This document shows positions 36,687 to 45,047 of a DNA stretch of 64,000 bases, piece after piece. Origin of the DNA: an uncultured Clostridia bacterium. GTDB taxonomy: Bacteria; Bacillota; Clostridia; Oscillospirales; Acutalibacteraceae. Positions within the stretch are counted from its first letter, which is position 1, and each line of letters starts with the position of its first letter. The stretch spans positions 1 through 64,000 of the forward strand of contig CAMVEX010000017.1 of assembly GCA_947166625.1 (NCBI GenBank), in the 5' to 3' direction. The notes under the pieces are model-generated. The model did not search any database. It was not told the DNA's origin and saw only the letters and a list, made by a program, of their open reading frames with translations. Made by a program: the position numbers and the translations under genes.

Positions 36687-38192
36687 ATGTCTGTCAATTA
36701 CATCCCCCGCAGATTCACGGTCATCCGTGATAAGGAGCGCTGTATAAATTGCGGCTGCTGTGTGCGCCAGTGCTCAAATGAATGCCATTTATTTGCCGAT
36801 GACGGAAAAACAGTTATCTCCGATTCGAATTCCTGCGTTGCCTGCCACAGATGTGTTGATCTTTGCCCGACCGGCGCGCTTAGAATCGAAAAATATGTAT
36901 GCGATTACAGAGAAAACGCCAACTGGACGCCGCAGTATCAGCAGCAGATCTGCCGCCAGGCGGAGACGGGAGGAGTCCTGCTTGCCGGTATGGGAACACC
37001 GAAAGATTATCCCGTTTATTGGGATAAAATTCTGCTCAACGCTTCCCAGGTAACAAATCCTTCCATCGATCCTCTGCGCGAGCCTATGGAAATCCGCACT
37101 ATACTCGGCAGAAAGCCCGAAAAGCTGACCGTTGAGAAAAAAGGAAAATCTACGGTTGATATGCCGCCGCAGGTTGTCCTCGAAACTCCGGTTATGTTTT
37201 CGGCAATGAGCTTCGGCTCAATAAGTCTGAACGCCCAGAAATCACTCGCCATGGCGGCGAAGGAGCTCGGCACGCTTTTCAATATCGGCGAGGGCGGACT
37301 TCATCCGGATTTGAAACCCTTTACAGACAGAGCGATAGTCCAGGTCGCTTCGGGCAGATTCGGAGTTTACAGCGATTATCTCAATAATTCAAAATTTGTT
37401 GAAATAAAAATAGGTCAGGGTGCAAAGCCCGGAATCGGCGGCCATCTGCCCGGTGAAAAAGTGAGCGTTGAAGTTTCGAACGCCAGAATGATTCCCGAGG
37501 GCAGCGATGCGATTTCGCCTGCGCCTCATCATGATATTTATTCTATCGAAGATCTGCGCCAGCTTATCTGGGCTATCAAACAGGCAACCGGAAACAAAAA
37601 GCCGGTATCCGTCAAAATAGCGGCTGTTCACAATGCCGCGGCAATAGTTTCGGGCTGTGCGAGAGCAGGCGCCGACATTGTCGCGATTGACGGCTTCAGA
37701 GGCGGAACGGGCGCGGCTCCGGTAAGAATAAGGGATAATGTCGGTATTCCCATAGAGCTTGCTCTGTCATCTGCCGATCAGCGCCTTCGCGATGAAGGAA
37801 TACGCTCCCGCATATCGCTTGTTGCCGCGGGCTCGTTCAGATGCTCTGCGGATATAGTCAAAGCGATTGCTCTGGGCGCTGATGCCTGCTACTGCGCCTC
37901 CGCTCCGCTGATAGCTATGGGCTGCCATATGTGCGGCACCTGTAACACAGGCAAATGCAACTGGGGAATCGCTACCCAGCGGCCTGAACTTACAAAGCGC
38001 CTCAATCCCGATATTATGTATAAACGCGTTGTGAATCTGATAACCGCGTGGAATCACGAAATTAAAGAGATTATGGGCGGAATGGGTATCAATTCCATTG
38101 ATTCTTTAAGAGGCAACAGACTGATGCTCAGAGGAATAGGTCTGAGCGAAAAAGAGCTTGAGATACTCGGCATCAGACACGCGGGCGAATAG
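36687..38192 (+). CDS. glutamate synthase, ferredoxin-FMN catalytic subunit
   Basis: A 501-residue subunit that builds glutamate from 2-oxoglutarate and the ammonia delivered by the glutaminase subunit. Residues 10-70 form two 4Fe-4S ferredoxin sites (CINCGCCVRQC and CVACHRCVDLCP). From about 130 the FMN-binding TIM barrel follows: MSFGSISLNAQKSLA, GEGGLHP, KPGIGGHLPGEKV, KIAAVHNAAAIVSG and DGFRGGTGAAP. CHMCGTCNTGKCNWG near 415 binds the 3Fe-4S cluster. The fused ferredoxin implies reduced ferredoxin or an associated electron donor subunit rather than NADPH directly; no NADPH-binding small subunit is present in the window. Confidence 0.93.
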   Translation: MSVNYIPRRFTVIRDKERCINCGCCVRQCSNECHLFADDGKTVISDSNSCVACHRCVDLCPTGALRIEKYVCDYRENANWTPQYQQQICRQAETGGVLLAGMGTPKDYPVYWDKILLNASQVTNPSIDPLREPMEIRTILGRKPEKLTVEKKGKSTVDMPPQVVLETPVMFSAMSFGSISLNAQKSLAMAAKELGTLFNIGEGGLHPDLKPFTDRAIVQVASGRFGVYSDYLNNSKFVEIKIGQGAKPGIGGHLPGEKVSVEVSNARMIPEGSDAISPAPHHDIYSIEDLRQLIWAIKQATGNKKPVSVKIAAVHNAAAIVSGCARAGADIVAIDGFRGGTGAAPVRIRDNVGIPIELALSSADQRLRDEGIRSRISLVAAGSFRCSADIVKAIALGADACYCASAPLIAMGCHMCGTCNTGKCNWGIATQRPELTKRLNPDIMYKRVVNLITAWNHEIKEIMGGMGINSIDSLRGNRLMLRGIGLSEKELEILGIRHAGE

Positions 38193-38203
38193 GAGGCGGC
38201 AAA

Positions 38204-38941
38204 ATGAAACCGATCATTGCGGGAATCAGAGGATATGCCGAGGTCAACGACGAGATAAACGGCAGATTCCTTTCGGAAAATAAAATCACCGTGACCGATG
38301 TGAACGGTCAGAGGTATCTCGGCTGCGCTCTCGAAAAAGGGAAAACTCTTGAAATTGAGGGCACGGCGGGCAATGACCTCGCCTTTTGCCTTAACGGCGG
38401 CAAAATCATCCTTCGCGGCAATGGGCAGGACGCCGTCGGAAACACCATGGGCGGCGGCGAGATAGTAATTCACGGCCACGCCGGAGACGCTCTCGGCTAC
38501 GGAATGCGTGACGGCAGTATCTATATCAGGGATAACGTTTCCTGCCGCGGCGGGATCCACATGAAGGAATTTAAGGATATGAAGCCCGTCCTTGTTATAG
38601 GAAGCAGCGCCGGGTCATTTCTCGGCGAGTATATGGCAGGCGGGACGATAGTCCTGCTCGGTCTCGGTCTCAAGCGGGGCGAAAAACTTTTCGGAACTCA
38701 CTGCGCATCGGGTATGCACGCAGGCAAGATATTTGTGAGGGGAACATTTCCGAAAGAGAACCTCTCGCCCAATATAAAAATCACAAATCTTACTCAGCAG
38801 GACAGAAAAGAACTTGAGGAATATGTAGGAAAATACTGCCGGTATTTTGACGCCGATCATGACGAAATAATGAAAAAGCCCTTCAGAAAGCTTGTTCCCG
38901 AAACGTCAAGACCGTATGCAAATCTTTACACAGCCGATTAG
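38204..38941 (+). CDS. glutamate synthase, GXGXG structural subunit
   Basis: A 245-residue subunit forming the right-handed beta-helix (GXGXG) domain of glutamate synthase. It shows regularly spaced Gly motifs (CLNGGKIILRGNGQDAVG, GGGEIVIHGHAGDALGYG, DGSIYIRDNV, AGGTIVLLGLG). In the fused bacterial enzyme this domain holds the glutaminase and FMN domains in place. Start ATG follows GGAGG within 8 bp of the previous stop. Its stop codon forms part of the purF ribosome site region, 7 bp from the purF start. Confidence 0.9.
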   Translation: MKPIIAGIRGYAEVNDEINGRFLSENKITVTDVNGQRYLGCALEKGKTLEIEGTAGNDLAFCLNGGKIILRGNGQDAVGNTMGGGEIVIHGHAGDALGYGMRDGSIYIRDNVSCRGGIHMKEFKDMKPVLVIGSSAGSFLGEYMAGGTIVLLGLGLKRGEKLFGTHCASGMHAGKIFVRGTFPKENLSPNIKITNLTQQDRKELEEYVGKYCRYFDADHDEIMKKPFRKLVPETSRPYANLYTAD

Positions 38942-38948
38942 GAGAAGT

Positions 38949-40385
38949 ATGTTTAATTCAATTCACGAAGAATGCGGAGTATTCGGAATATTTGACAGCA
39001 GAATATCGGAGCTCGCAAATCTTGCATATCTCGGGCTTCACGCCCTTCAGCACAGAGGCCAGGAATCCTGCGGGATCGCCGTAAACAACGACGGCGTGTT
39101 TTCCCACTATAAAGGCGACGGCCTTGTTTCCGAGGTCTTTACTCCCGAAAAGCTTGACGGCATCGGCCCCGGAAATATGGCGCTCGGCCATGTGCGCTAT
39201 TCGACGACCGGCGGTAAAGACATCAATAATATTCAGCCGCTCGTCATACGCCATATCAAAGGAAATCTCGCGCTTGCCCACAACGGAAATCTGACAAATT
39301 CCGATGAAATAAGAAGAAAGACCGAGCTGTCCGGCGGAATCTTTCACGGCACTTCCGATACGGAAACAATAGCCTACTCCCTTGTGGATGATAGGCTGAA
39401 TTCCGCCAATATGCGCGAGGCGGTCGAAAAAACAATGGGCAAAATACAGGGCGCTTATTCCTGCGTTATCATGACGGCGACGTCTATGATCGCTTTTCGC
39501 GATCCCAACGGATTCAGACCGCTGAGCATAGGCAGAATGGCGGGCGGAGCTTACTGCGTTGCCAGCGAATCCTGCGCGCTTGACGCGGTCGGAGCAGAGC
39601 TAATCCGCGATGTAAAGCCGGGTGAGATTATTGAATTCACCAAGGCGGGTATGCAGTCATTCGAAACACATATCTGCCCGAAGGAAAAAAGCACAATGTG
39701 CGTTTTTGAATTCATCTATTTCGCGAGGCCTGACTCGGTTCTTGACGGTGTTTCCGTTCATCACGCGAGAATGAAAGCGGGAGAATTGCTCGCAAAAGAG
39801 CATCCCGTTGAAGCCGATGTTGTTATTGGGGTTCCCGATTCGGGGCTTGACGCCGCGCTCGGTTATGCGACTCAGAGCGGAATTCCTTACGGCATCGGGT
39901 TTATCAAAAACAAATATACGGGCAGAAGCTTTATTCAGCCCTCGCAGATGAGCCGCGAAGATACTGTCCGCCTGAAACTCAATGTGATTAAAGAAACCGT
40001 CAGAGATAAGCGGGTAATAATGATAGATGATTCCATTGTGCGCGGAACAACCTGTGCAAGGATAGTCAGCCTTCTGCGTGAAGCCGGGGCGAAAGAGGTT
40101 CATGTCCGCGTGTCCGCTCCCCCGTTCAGGCATCCCTGCTATTTCGGAACCGATATCGACAGCAGAGATAATCTCATCGCCTGCAAATATGAAAAAGCGG
40201 AAGATATAGCCGCGGCAATCGGAGCCGATTCGCTCGGTTATCTCTCGGTTGAATCAACTCATAAAATCGCGGAGGAGGCAGATGTCTGTTTCTGCGACGG
40301 ATGCTTTACCGGCAGATACCCCGTTCCCGTTCCCGAAAATCACACAAAAAATAAATACGATATAAAAATCGGGGATTTCGGTTGA
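38949..40385 (+). CDS. purF: amidophosphoribosyltransferase
   Basis: A 478-residue enzyme for the first committed step of purine synthesis (PRPP plus glutamine to phosphoribosylamine). The Ntn nucleophile is Cys9 in FNSIHEECGVFG, with an eight-residue leader to be removed. HRGQESCGIAV, GHVRYSTTGG, NGNLTN and GTSDTETIA form the glutaminase site. The PRTase loop is VIMIDDSIVRGTTCARIV. CDGCFTG near the C-terminus with two upstream cysteines suggests the 4Fe-4S form found in Bacillus. AGGAG lies 5 bp before ATG 38949. It sits at the end of the glutamate synthase operon rather than in a pur operon. Confidence 0.95.
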   Translation: MFNSIHEECGVFGIFDSRISELANLAYLGLHALQHRGQESCGIAVNNDGVFSHYKGDGLVSEVFTPEKLDGIGPGNMALGHVRYSTTGGKDINNIQPLVIRHIKGNLALAHNGNLTNSDEIRRKTELSGGIFHGTSDTETIAYSLVDDRLNSANMREAVEKTMGKIQGAYSCVIMTATSMIAFRDPNGFRPLSIGRMAGGAYCVASESCALDAVGAELIRDVKPGEIIEFTKAGMQSFETHICPKEKSTMCVFEFIYFARPDSVLDGVSVHHARMKAGELLAKEHPVEADVVIGVPDSGLDAALGYATQSGIPYGIGFIKNKYTGRSFIQPSQMSREDTVRLKLNVIKETVRDKRVIMIDDSIVRGTTCARIVSLLREAGAKEVHVRVSAPPFRHPCYFGTDIDSRDNLIACKYEKAEDIAAAIGADSLGYLSVESTHKIAEEADVCFCDGCFTGRYPVPVPENHTKNKYDIKIGDFG

Positions 40386-40513
40386 CAGCATTTCCGAAAG
40401 TACGCCGCAAAGAAGCACGGCACACAAATTTATTTTCACTCTGTATAAATTGGGCAGTGACGACGATGAATCCACTCTCCGGATTATTGCTCATTTAAGG
40501 GATAAAACACATG

Positions 40514-40820
40514 ACCCGCCACCAAGGGCGGGTATTCATAAAACAGTAATGCCTCAAAAAGCGATCTTTGCACATCTTGTGCAGGCATTCCTCCTCGGAA
40601 TACAGACAAGTATTCCTCGTCGTCAAAACCTGCAAATCTGCACAAATCTCATCTTTTTGAGGTGCGAAGCAGTTTTCTCGTGAAAAATAAGCCGCAGAAC
40701 AAGGAAGGTTTGCGAAAGCATACTTTGTGTATGGTAAGCAAATCTGACGATGTTCCGCGGCTTTAGTTTTCCGTGAAAACCAATACTGTTTTACGAATAC
40801 CCGCCCGATCGGTGACGGGT
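40514..40820. repeat. 307-bp nested inverted-repeat element, nature unknown
   Basis: The ends are inverted repeats of about 38 bp (40514-40551 and 40781-40820) with roughly 85 percent identity by eye; the core TACTGTTTT-x-x-GAATACCCG is shared. Inside, two further long imperfect hairpins follow each other. One pairs 40551-40585 (CCTCAAAAAG...) with about 40648-40683 (...CTTTTTGAGG). The other pairs GTTTTC..GCCGC-GAACA..GTTTGC (about 40674-40715) with GCAAATC..TGTTC-GCGGC..GAAAAC (about 40734-40780). The whole could fold as a three-way junction. It lies between the convergent ends of purF and mmsA with no protein-coding sense. 40386-40513 and 40821-40858 hold nothing else I can name. Confidence 0.8.
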
Positions 40821-40858
40821 TTTATTGTGATCTTTATTTGTAATTTTACTTGCAGATA

Positions 40859-42382
40859 TTATTTCTGATCTCCGCCGACGGAGCCTTCCCATGAATCGAC
40901 GGCAGCCGCCTTGACCTCTTCGGGGTTAAACCAGGTCTGGGTGACGGTCTTGGTCTCGGTGTAGAATCTGAAGCCATCCTTGCCGAGGGTGTGAAGATCG
41001 CCGAAGAAGGATTTCTTATGGCCGTTGAAGGGGAATACGCCCACGGGTACGGGGATACCGACATTGACGCCGACCATACCGCCGTCAGTCCTCTTGGCGA
41101 ATTCTCTTGCGTAATATCCGCTCTGGGTAAAGATAACGGAGCCGTTTGCGAAGGGATTCGCGTTCATAACGGCAAGACCCTCTTCAAAATTCTTAACTCT
41201 CTTTATGCAGAGAACGGGCCCGAATATCTCTCTGGTGCCTACGGTCATTTCGTCTGTCACATGGTCGAGGATCGTGGGGCCTACGTAGAAGCCGTTTTCG
41301 TAACCGGGGACTACGGTATCTCTGCCGTCAAGAACGAGCTGAGCGCCCTCCTCGATGCCCTTGTTTATCCAGTCGATAACGCTCTTTTTATGAGCGGCGG
41401 TAACGACGGGTCCGAGCTTTGATTCTTTATCATAAGCGGGGCCGATCTTGAGCTCCTTGGCAAATTTGACAAGGTAGGAAACAAGCTGATCGGCTATGCT
41501 CTCCTGAGCTACGATCACGGGCAGAGCCATGCAGCGCTCGCCTGCGCAGCCGAAGGATGAATTGATGATCCTGTGAGCGGCGGCCTCAATGGCGGCATCC
41601 TCAAGCACAAGGCCGTGATTCTTCGCCTCGCAAAGGCACTGAACTCTCTTTCCGCTCTCGGCGGCTCTTGAATAGATGTGAAGGCCAACGGAGGTGGAGC
41701 CTACGAAGGTGATGCCCTTGACATCGGGATGATCCATAAATATCTCAGCCTCATGTCTGGAGCAGGTGACTATATTGATAACGCCGTCGGGAAGACCCGC
41801 CTCTTTCCAGAGCTCAGCTATACGCATACAGGTCATCGGGGTCATCGAAGCGGCTTTGAGGACTATGGTGTTGCCGCAGGCGATGCACATCGGAGTCATC
41901 CAGCCCATGGGGATCATTCCGGGGAAGTTAAAGGGAACGATACCGGCAAAAACGCCTACAGGCTCTCTGTAAAGAGTGGTGTCATAGCCCGAGGAAGTGT
42001 CGCGGATGCTCTCGCCCATAAGCAGCGAGGGAGCCGAGAGAGCGAGCTCAACGGGCTCTTTTACCTTGAGGATATCGCCTCTCGCTTCCGCCCAGACCTT
42101 GCCCTCTTCTCTGGCGCAGAGCTCTGTGAGCTCATCCATGTGGGCAACAAGCAGATCGCGGAAATCATAGATGATCTGGACCCTCTTCATTACGGGGACT
42201 TCGCTCCATGATTTGAACGCCTCTTTGGCGCATTCAACCGCGTAGTTTACCTCTTCCTTGGTGCAGCAAGGGGTCTGAGCGATGACTTCGCCGGTGCTGG
42301 GATTGTAGATATCCATATACTTGTCGGTTTTGGAATCTATCCACTGACCGCCGGCGTAATATTGCAATTTTTTGATAGCCAT
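40859..42382 (-). CDS. mmsA: CoA-acylating methylmalonate-semialdehyde dehydrogenase
   Basis: A 507-residue aldehyde dehydrogenase of the MmsA/IolA branch, converting (methyl)malonate semialdehyde to propionyl- or acetyl-CoA with NAD. Branch-specific features: start IKKLQYYAGGQWID, VGVFAGIVPFNFPGMIPMGW, a catalytic Cys in FGCAGERCMALPV, and the motif KNHGLVLEDA in place of the usual Glu loop. The ending GKDGFRFYTETKTVTQTW is also typical. It acts in inositol, valine or beta-alanine degradation; no partner genes are nearby, so the pathway is open. ATG 42382 follows AAAGGAC. Its promoter overlaps the end of the phage-type repressor gene. Confidence 0.93.
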   Translation of the reverse strand: MAIKKLQYYAGGQWIDSKTDKYMDIYNPSTGEVIAQTPCCTKEEVNYAVECAKEAFKSWSEVPVMKRVQIIYDFRDLLVAHMDELTELCAREEGKVWAEARGDILKVKEPVELALSAPSLLMGESIRDTSSGYDTTLYREPVGVFAGIVPFNFPGMIPMGWMTPMCIACGNTIVLKAASMTPMTCMRIAELWKEAGLPDGVINIVTCSRHEAEIFMDHPDVKGITFVGSTSVGLHIYSRAAESGKRVQCLCEAKNHGLVLEDAAIEAAAHRIINSSFGCAGERCMALPVIVAQESIADQLVSYLVKFAKELKIGPAYDKESKLGPVVTAAHKKSVIDWINKGIEEGAQLVLDGRDTVVPGYENGFYVGPTILDHVTDEMTVGTREIFGPVLCIKRVKNFEEGLAVMNANPFANGSVIFTQSGYYAREFAKRTDGGMVGVNVGIPVPVGVFPFNGHKKSFFGDLHTLGKDGFRFYTETKTVTQTWFNPEEVKAAAVDSWEGSVGGDQK

Positions 42383-42431
42383 AGTGTTACCGTCCTTTGT
42401 CATTATATAGAGTTTATGTTTCCAAATAGGT

Positions 42432-42461
42432 ATTATATTACATTGTATATCGGCTTGTCAA
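42432..42461 (-). promoter_or_regulatory. mmsA promoter
   Basis: Minus-strand TTGACA (42456-42461), 18 bp, TATAAT (42432-42437). The -35 box overlaps the stop codon of the upstream repressor gene, so there is no room for a terminator between them. Confidence 0.8.
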
Positions 42462-43054
42462 TGAATTTCACGGCGGATTTCCACCGCTATGCCGAAAAAT
42501 GTGACCGGGAGGCGCGCGACCTGCTCCTTTGTGTAAAAAATAGATTCATATTCGGGATTTTCCGCTATGAGGAGGATCCCGTTTTGCTGTCTTTTAAGGC
42601 GCTTGAGGGTCGCTTTCTCTCTGCCTTCGATCGCGACGACTATATCGTTATCATCCGCGTTACCCTGAACCCTGACTATCACCCGGTCATCATCCTGAAA
42701 CAGAGGGTACATACTGTTGCCGCGCACTCTGAGCGCGCAGTATTCTCCCCTTCTCGCGAGGTCGGGGGATATCGCCACAAATTCGCATATATCCTCGTCG
42801 GGGATAAAGGTCATCTCGCCCGCCTGGACAAAGCCCTTGACGGGTATCATTATGGGATCGTCGGGGGTGTCAAGCCCGAGAATGGCGCCTATCGAAGTGT
42901 GAAAAATCTGGCTGAGCGCCACAAGCATATCGGTATCGGGATTGGTCCTGCCCTGCTCCCACTGGCTCACCGCCGTCTGATGGACTCCGCATAATTCCGC
43001 CAGCTCAAACTGCGACAGCTTCGCGCTTTTTCTCAGTTCCTTGATATTGTTCAT
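42458..43054 (-). CDS. XRE-S24 repressor (LexA/CI-like, self-cleaving type)
   Basis: A 198-residue phage-type repressor. Residues 1-60 are an XRE helix-turn-helix (LSQFELAELCGVHQTAVSQWEQG). From about 70 a peptidase S24 domain follows with the Ala78-Gly79 cleavage site in GFVQAGEM, the Ser114 nucleophile in RGNSMYP and the Lys151 general base in ATLKRLK. All three elements are intact, so RecA-stimulated self-cleavage on DNA damage is expected by analogy with lambda CI and LexA. It is divergent from the gene at 43238 and presumably silences the lysis-type cassette there. GGAGG is followed by ATG at 43054. Confidence 0.92.
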   Translation of the reverse strand: MNNIKELRKSAKLSQFELAELCGVHQTAVSQWEQGRTNPDTDMLVALSQIFHTSIGAILGLDTPDDPIMIPVKGFVQAGEMTFIPDEDICEFVAISPDLARRGEYCALRVRGNSMYPLFQDDDRVIVRVQGNADDNDIVVAIEGREKATLKRLKRQQNGILLIAENPEYESIFYTKEQVARLPVTFFGIAVEIRREIH

Positions 43055-43106
43055 AATTACCTCCGGTATTCGGGGATTTCACCGGGACTCCCCTTTTGTC
43101 ATATAT

Positions 43107-43135
43107 ATTATGAGCGAAACTATTTGAAAAGTCAA
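43107..43135 (-). promoter_or_regulatory. promoter of the S24 repressor gene
   Basis: Minus-strand TTGACT (43130-43135), 17 bp, CATAAT (43107-43112). A GGGGA / TCCCC inverted repeat (about 43073-43094) lies between it and the start codon. Confidence 0.72.
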
Positions 43136-43164
43136 CAAAAATTTCACAAAAATTAAAAATTCTA

Positions 43165-43193
43165 TTGACAAACGAAAAAATCGGGGATAGAAT
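43165..43193 (+). promoter_or_regulatory. promoter of the phage-derived cassette
   Basis: TTGACA (43165-43170), 17 bp, TAGAAT (43188-43193), divergent from the repressor promoter. The word TCGGGGAT occurs in its spacer and again near 43072-43079, and a TGTCA / TGACA inverted repeat (43200-43221) follows the -10 box. Both are candidate operator elements, unproven. Confidence 0.75.
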
Positions 43194-43237
43194 AAATAGT
43201 GTCACTACTTAATAAATGACAAGAAAGGGGTGTTTGA

Positions 43238-43861
43238 ATGAAAATTGCTATTAAAAACTATGAACTTGCGCAAAACTATCCCGATGAGGATGAAATCAGG
43301 CAGGCGGTCAAGGTCTGCTGCGGCAGATGCTGCGTCGCCTGCGAAACGCCGGTAGAATACGCCTGGCGCAAAAGGGAGACGGATCTTGCCTTTATGCTTG
43401 ACGCCGCAATAGAGAATGAACTGACCGAAACCGAGCGCGAGGTCATCAGGGACTATTATTTTTCGGGCACAAACTGCGCCGCGATCGCGCGCAAAAGAGG
43501 CGTTGCCGCCGCCTCGGTAAAAGCCACCAGGAAACGCGCGGAGCAAAAACTGAGGCAGGCGCTGAAATATCTCTATATGTATATGCGCGACCGCCCCGAA
43601 ACGGGCGAAAACGAGGTTTGCCTTGATAACGGCTTCTCGATACTCGCGGCGAAAAAAGGGGCTCACGGGGATATTTCGGGGAGAATAAGGGATCTCAGGG
43701 TCAAAAGGGGGCTTTCCGACAAAAAGGCGGCAGAATTTCTCGGCATTCCCCTGCCGCGGCTGACTGAGCTGGAGGCCGGCGGCGGCCTGCCCGACGCAGA
43801 GGAAATCAAAAAAATCTGTTCGGTATATTCGGTTTCGTTTGACGAGCTTCTCGCAAACTGA
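43238..43861 (+). CDS. sigma-region-4/XRE fusion regulator with an N-terminal cysteine cluster
   Basis: A 207-residue protein with three parts. Residues 22-40 contain five Cys in nine residues (CCGRCCVAC), which looks like a metal or redox site. Residues about 62-112 read as a sigma-70 region 4-like helix-turn-helix (LTETEREVIRDYYFSGT...AIARKRGVAAASVKATRKRAEQKL). Residues about 146-205 are an XRE domain (ISGRIRDLRVKRGLSDKKAAEFLG...SFDELLAN). Phage late-gene activators often have the sigma4-like part; fusion to XRE is unusual. It is first in the cassette, behind AAGGGGTG, and divergent from the S24 repressor, so it is the probable activator or second regulator. Confidence 0.8.
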   Translation: MKIAIKNYELAQNYPDEDEIRQAVKVCCGRCCVACETPVEYAWRKRETDLAFMLDAAIENELTETEREVIRDYYFSGTNCAAIARKRGVAAASVKATRKRAEQKLRQALKYLYMYMRDRPETGENEVCLDNGFSILAAKKGAHGDISGRIRDLRVKRGLSDKKAAEFLGIPLPRLTELEAGGGLPDAEEIKKICSVYSVSFDELLAN

Positions 43862-43936
43862 AGCCGGAATTTTATTCACGGAGAATACGGGAAACCTGTA
43901 CGGTCTTTGCCGTATAATCTATCGCTTCGGTTTAAT

Positions 43937-44039
43937 CGGAAAAATCAGGCGAAAAATATGCCATCGAGACGGATGCGGCGGCTTGACCGGAAAAAAACAG
44001 GCAAAAAATATGCCGTCGAGGCGGATGCGGCGGCTTGAC
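43937..44039 (+). repeat. tandem duplication of a 51/52-bp unit
   Basis: Two head-to-tail copies (43937-43987 and 43988-44039), each starting CGGAAAAA and ending GGATGCGGCGGCTTGAC, differ at about five positions. They lie in the 211-bp gap between the regulator and the next gene, just ahead of its ribosome site. The unit contains no start codon with a ribosome site. Confidence 0.85.
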
Positions 44040-44072
44040 CGGTGTTTCCCCCAAAAAAGGAGTTGTGATTTT

Positions 44073-44288
44073 ATGAAAAAGAAAATTGAAATCAGAGAGC
44101 TGGCGGAGCAGTATCTCGCCGCGGCGGATACCGTGACACTGAGAATCGGTGAGCGCAACGAGGCGCTTAAATTCACACTGCCCCATTCAAAAAGGGCTGC
44201 CGCGCTCAAAAGAGAGCTCGGGATCCTCTACCGCGAGCGCAGAGACGCGGTTGAAACCGCCCGCAGGCTCTTTGCCTATTGCGCGTGA
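44073..44288 (+). CDS. small charged protein of the phage-derived cassette
   Basis: A 71-residue protein, MKKKIEIRELAEQYLAAADT..., mostly helical and rich in Arg, Lys, Glu and Ala with no hydrophobic segment. The pattern VTLRIGERNEALKFTLP followed by a helix SKRAAALKRELGILYRERRDAV suggests a small phage morphogenesis or tail-fibre accessory protein, but I do not recognise the family. An AAAGGAG site precedes the ATG at 9 bp. It ends 9 bp before the baseplate-like gene, so it is part of the same transcript. Confidence 0.7.
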   Translation: MKKKIEIRELAEQYLAAADTVTLRIGERNEALKFTLPHSKRAAALKRELGILYRERRDAVETARRLFAYCA

Positions 44289-44297
44289 GGTGCCGCT

Positions 44298-45047
44298 ATG
44301 GAATATATTGAATGTGCCGTTGATTCGGCAAGGAATCTGACAATAGGCGAGCATACGGTCTATGAGGGCGAAAAGAATTGCGCGGCTCTCAAGATCCCGA
44401 TTTCGTTCGCTCCCGGTGCGGAGTATTTTATGCTGAATTTTTCTTCTATATGGGAAAACAGATCGTTTTCAAGCGGCAGAATAACGGAGAATTCCTCCCC
44501 TGCCCGAATTGAAAACGGATATATTATATGCCCTCTCGCCGGCCTTCATACGCGGGGCGAGGCGGTCGCAATCCAGGCGCAGGCCCATATTTTTGAGGGT
44601 GAGACAGAAACGGTCATCAAGACGGGGACGGCGATCCTCAAAATAAAGCCGTCGCTCAACGGGGGCTGTGAGGGCGGGAGCGAGCTGCCCGGTCTGAGCG
44701 CTGAGGTGAGGAATCTCGCGAAGCGTGTGGATAAAATCGACTTTGCGATCCCGGAATTCACGCCCGCTTATTTCGCCTGCGCCCTGGCTGCCGAGATACT
44801 TGCAGACGGCGGCGCGGCAACGCCCGTTTATTTCCCCGGAAGCCGCTCCGAAGCCGAGGCTCTTATCGGCTCGCTTATCGAAAACTACGATTATGAAAAA
44901 TTTGAAAGGATCTATGCCGTCATCCCCTCCGATGAAAATTCACCCGCGGAGCTTGTGATGATCGGGAGCGACGGCTCGGGCACATCGGCGGCAAGATACG
45001 CCGTCACGGATATTATCGCTCTTTTGAAGGAGGCACTGAATGGATAA
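44298..45047 (+). CDS. baseplate-upper-protein-like (BppU-type) protein
   Basis: A 249-residue protein. The first 120 residues (NLTIGEHTVYEGEKNCAALKI, then a beta-rich stretch to TGTAILKIKPS) have the sequence pattern of the N-terminal beta-sandwich of BppU-family phage baseplate proteins. A short coiled-coil (LSAEVRNLAKRVDKI) and an alpha/beta C-terminal region follow. In siphophages such proteins link receptor-binding proteins to the tail. With no other tail gene here, its role is unclear; it could be a residual structural gene or a repurposed cell-surface protein. GAGGTG lies 5 bp before ATG. The frame overlaps the amidase gene by 8 bp. Confidence 0.6.
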   Translation: MEYIECAVDSARNLTIGEHTVYEGEKNCAALKIPISFAPGAEYFMLNFSSIWENRSFSSGRITENSSPARIENGYIICPLAGLHTRGEAVAIQAQAHIFEGETETVIKTGTAILKIKPSLNGGCEGGSELPGLSAEVRNLAKRVDKIDFAIPEFTPAYFACALAAEILADGGAATPVYFPGSRSEAEALIGSLIENYDYEKFERIYAVIPSDENSPAELVMIGSDGSGTSAARYAVTDIIALLKEALNG

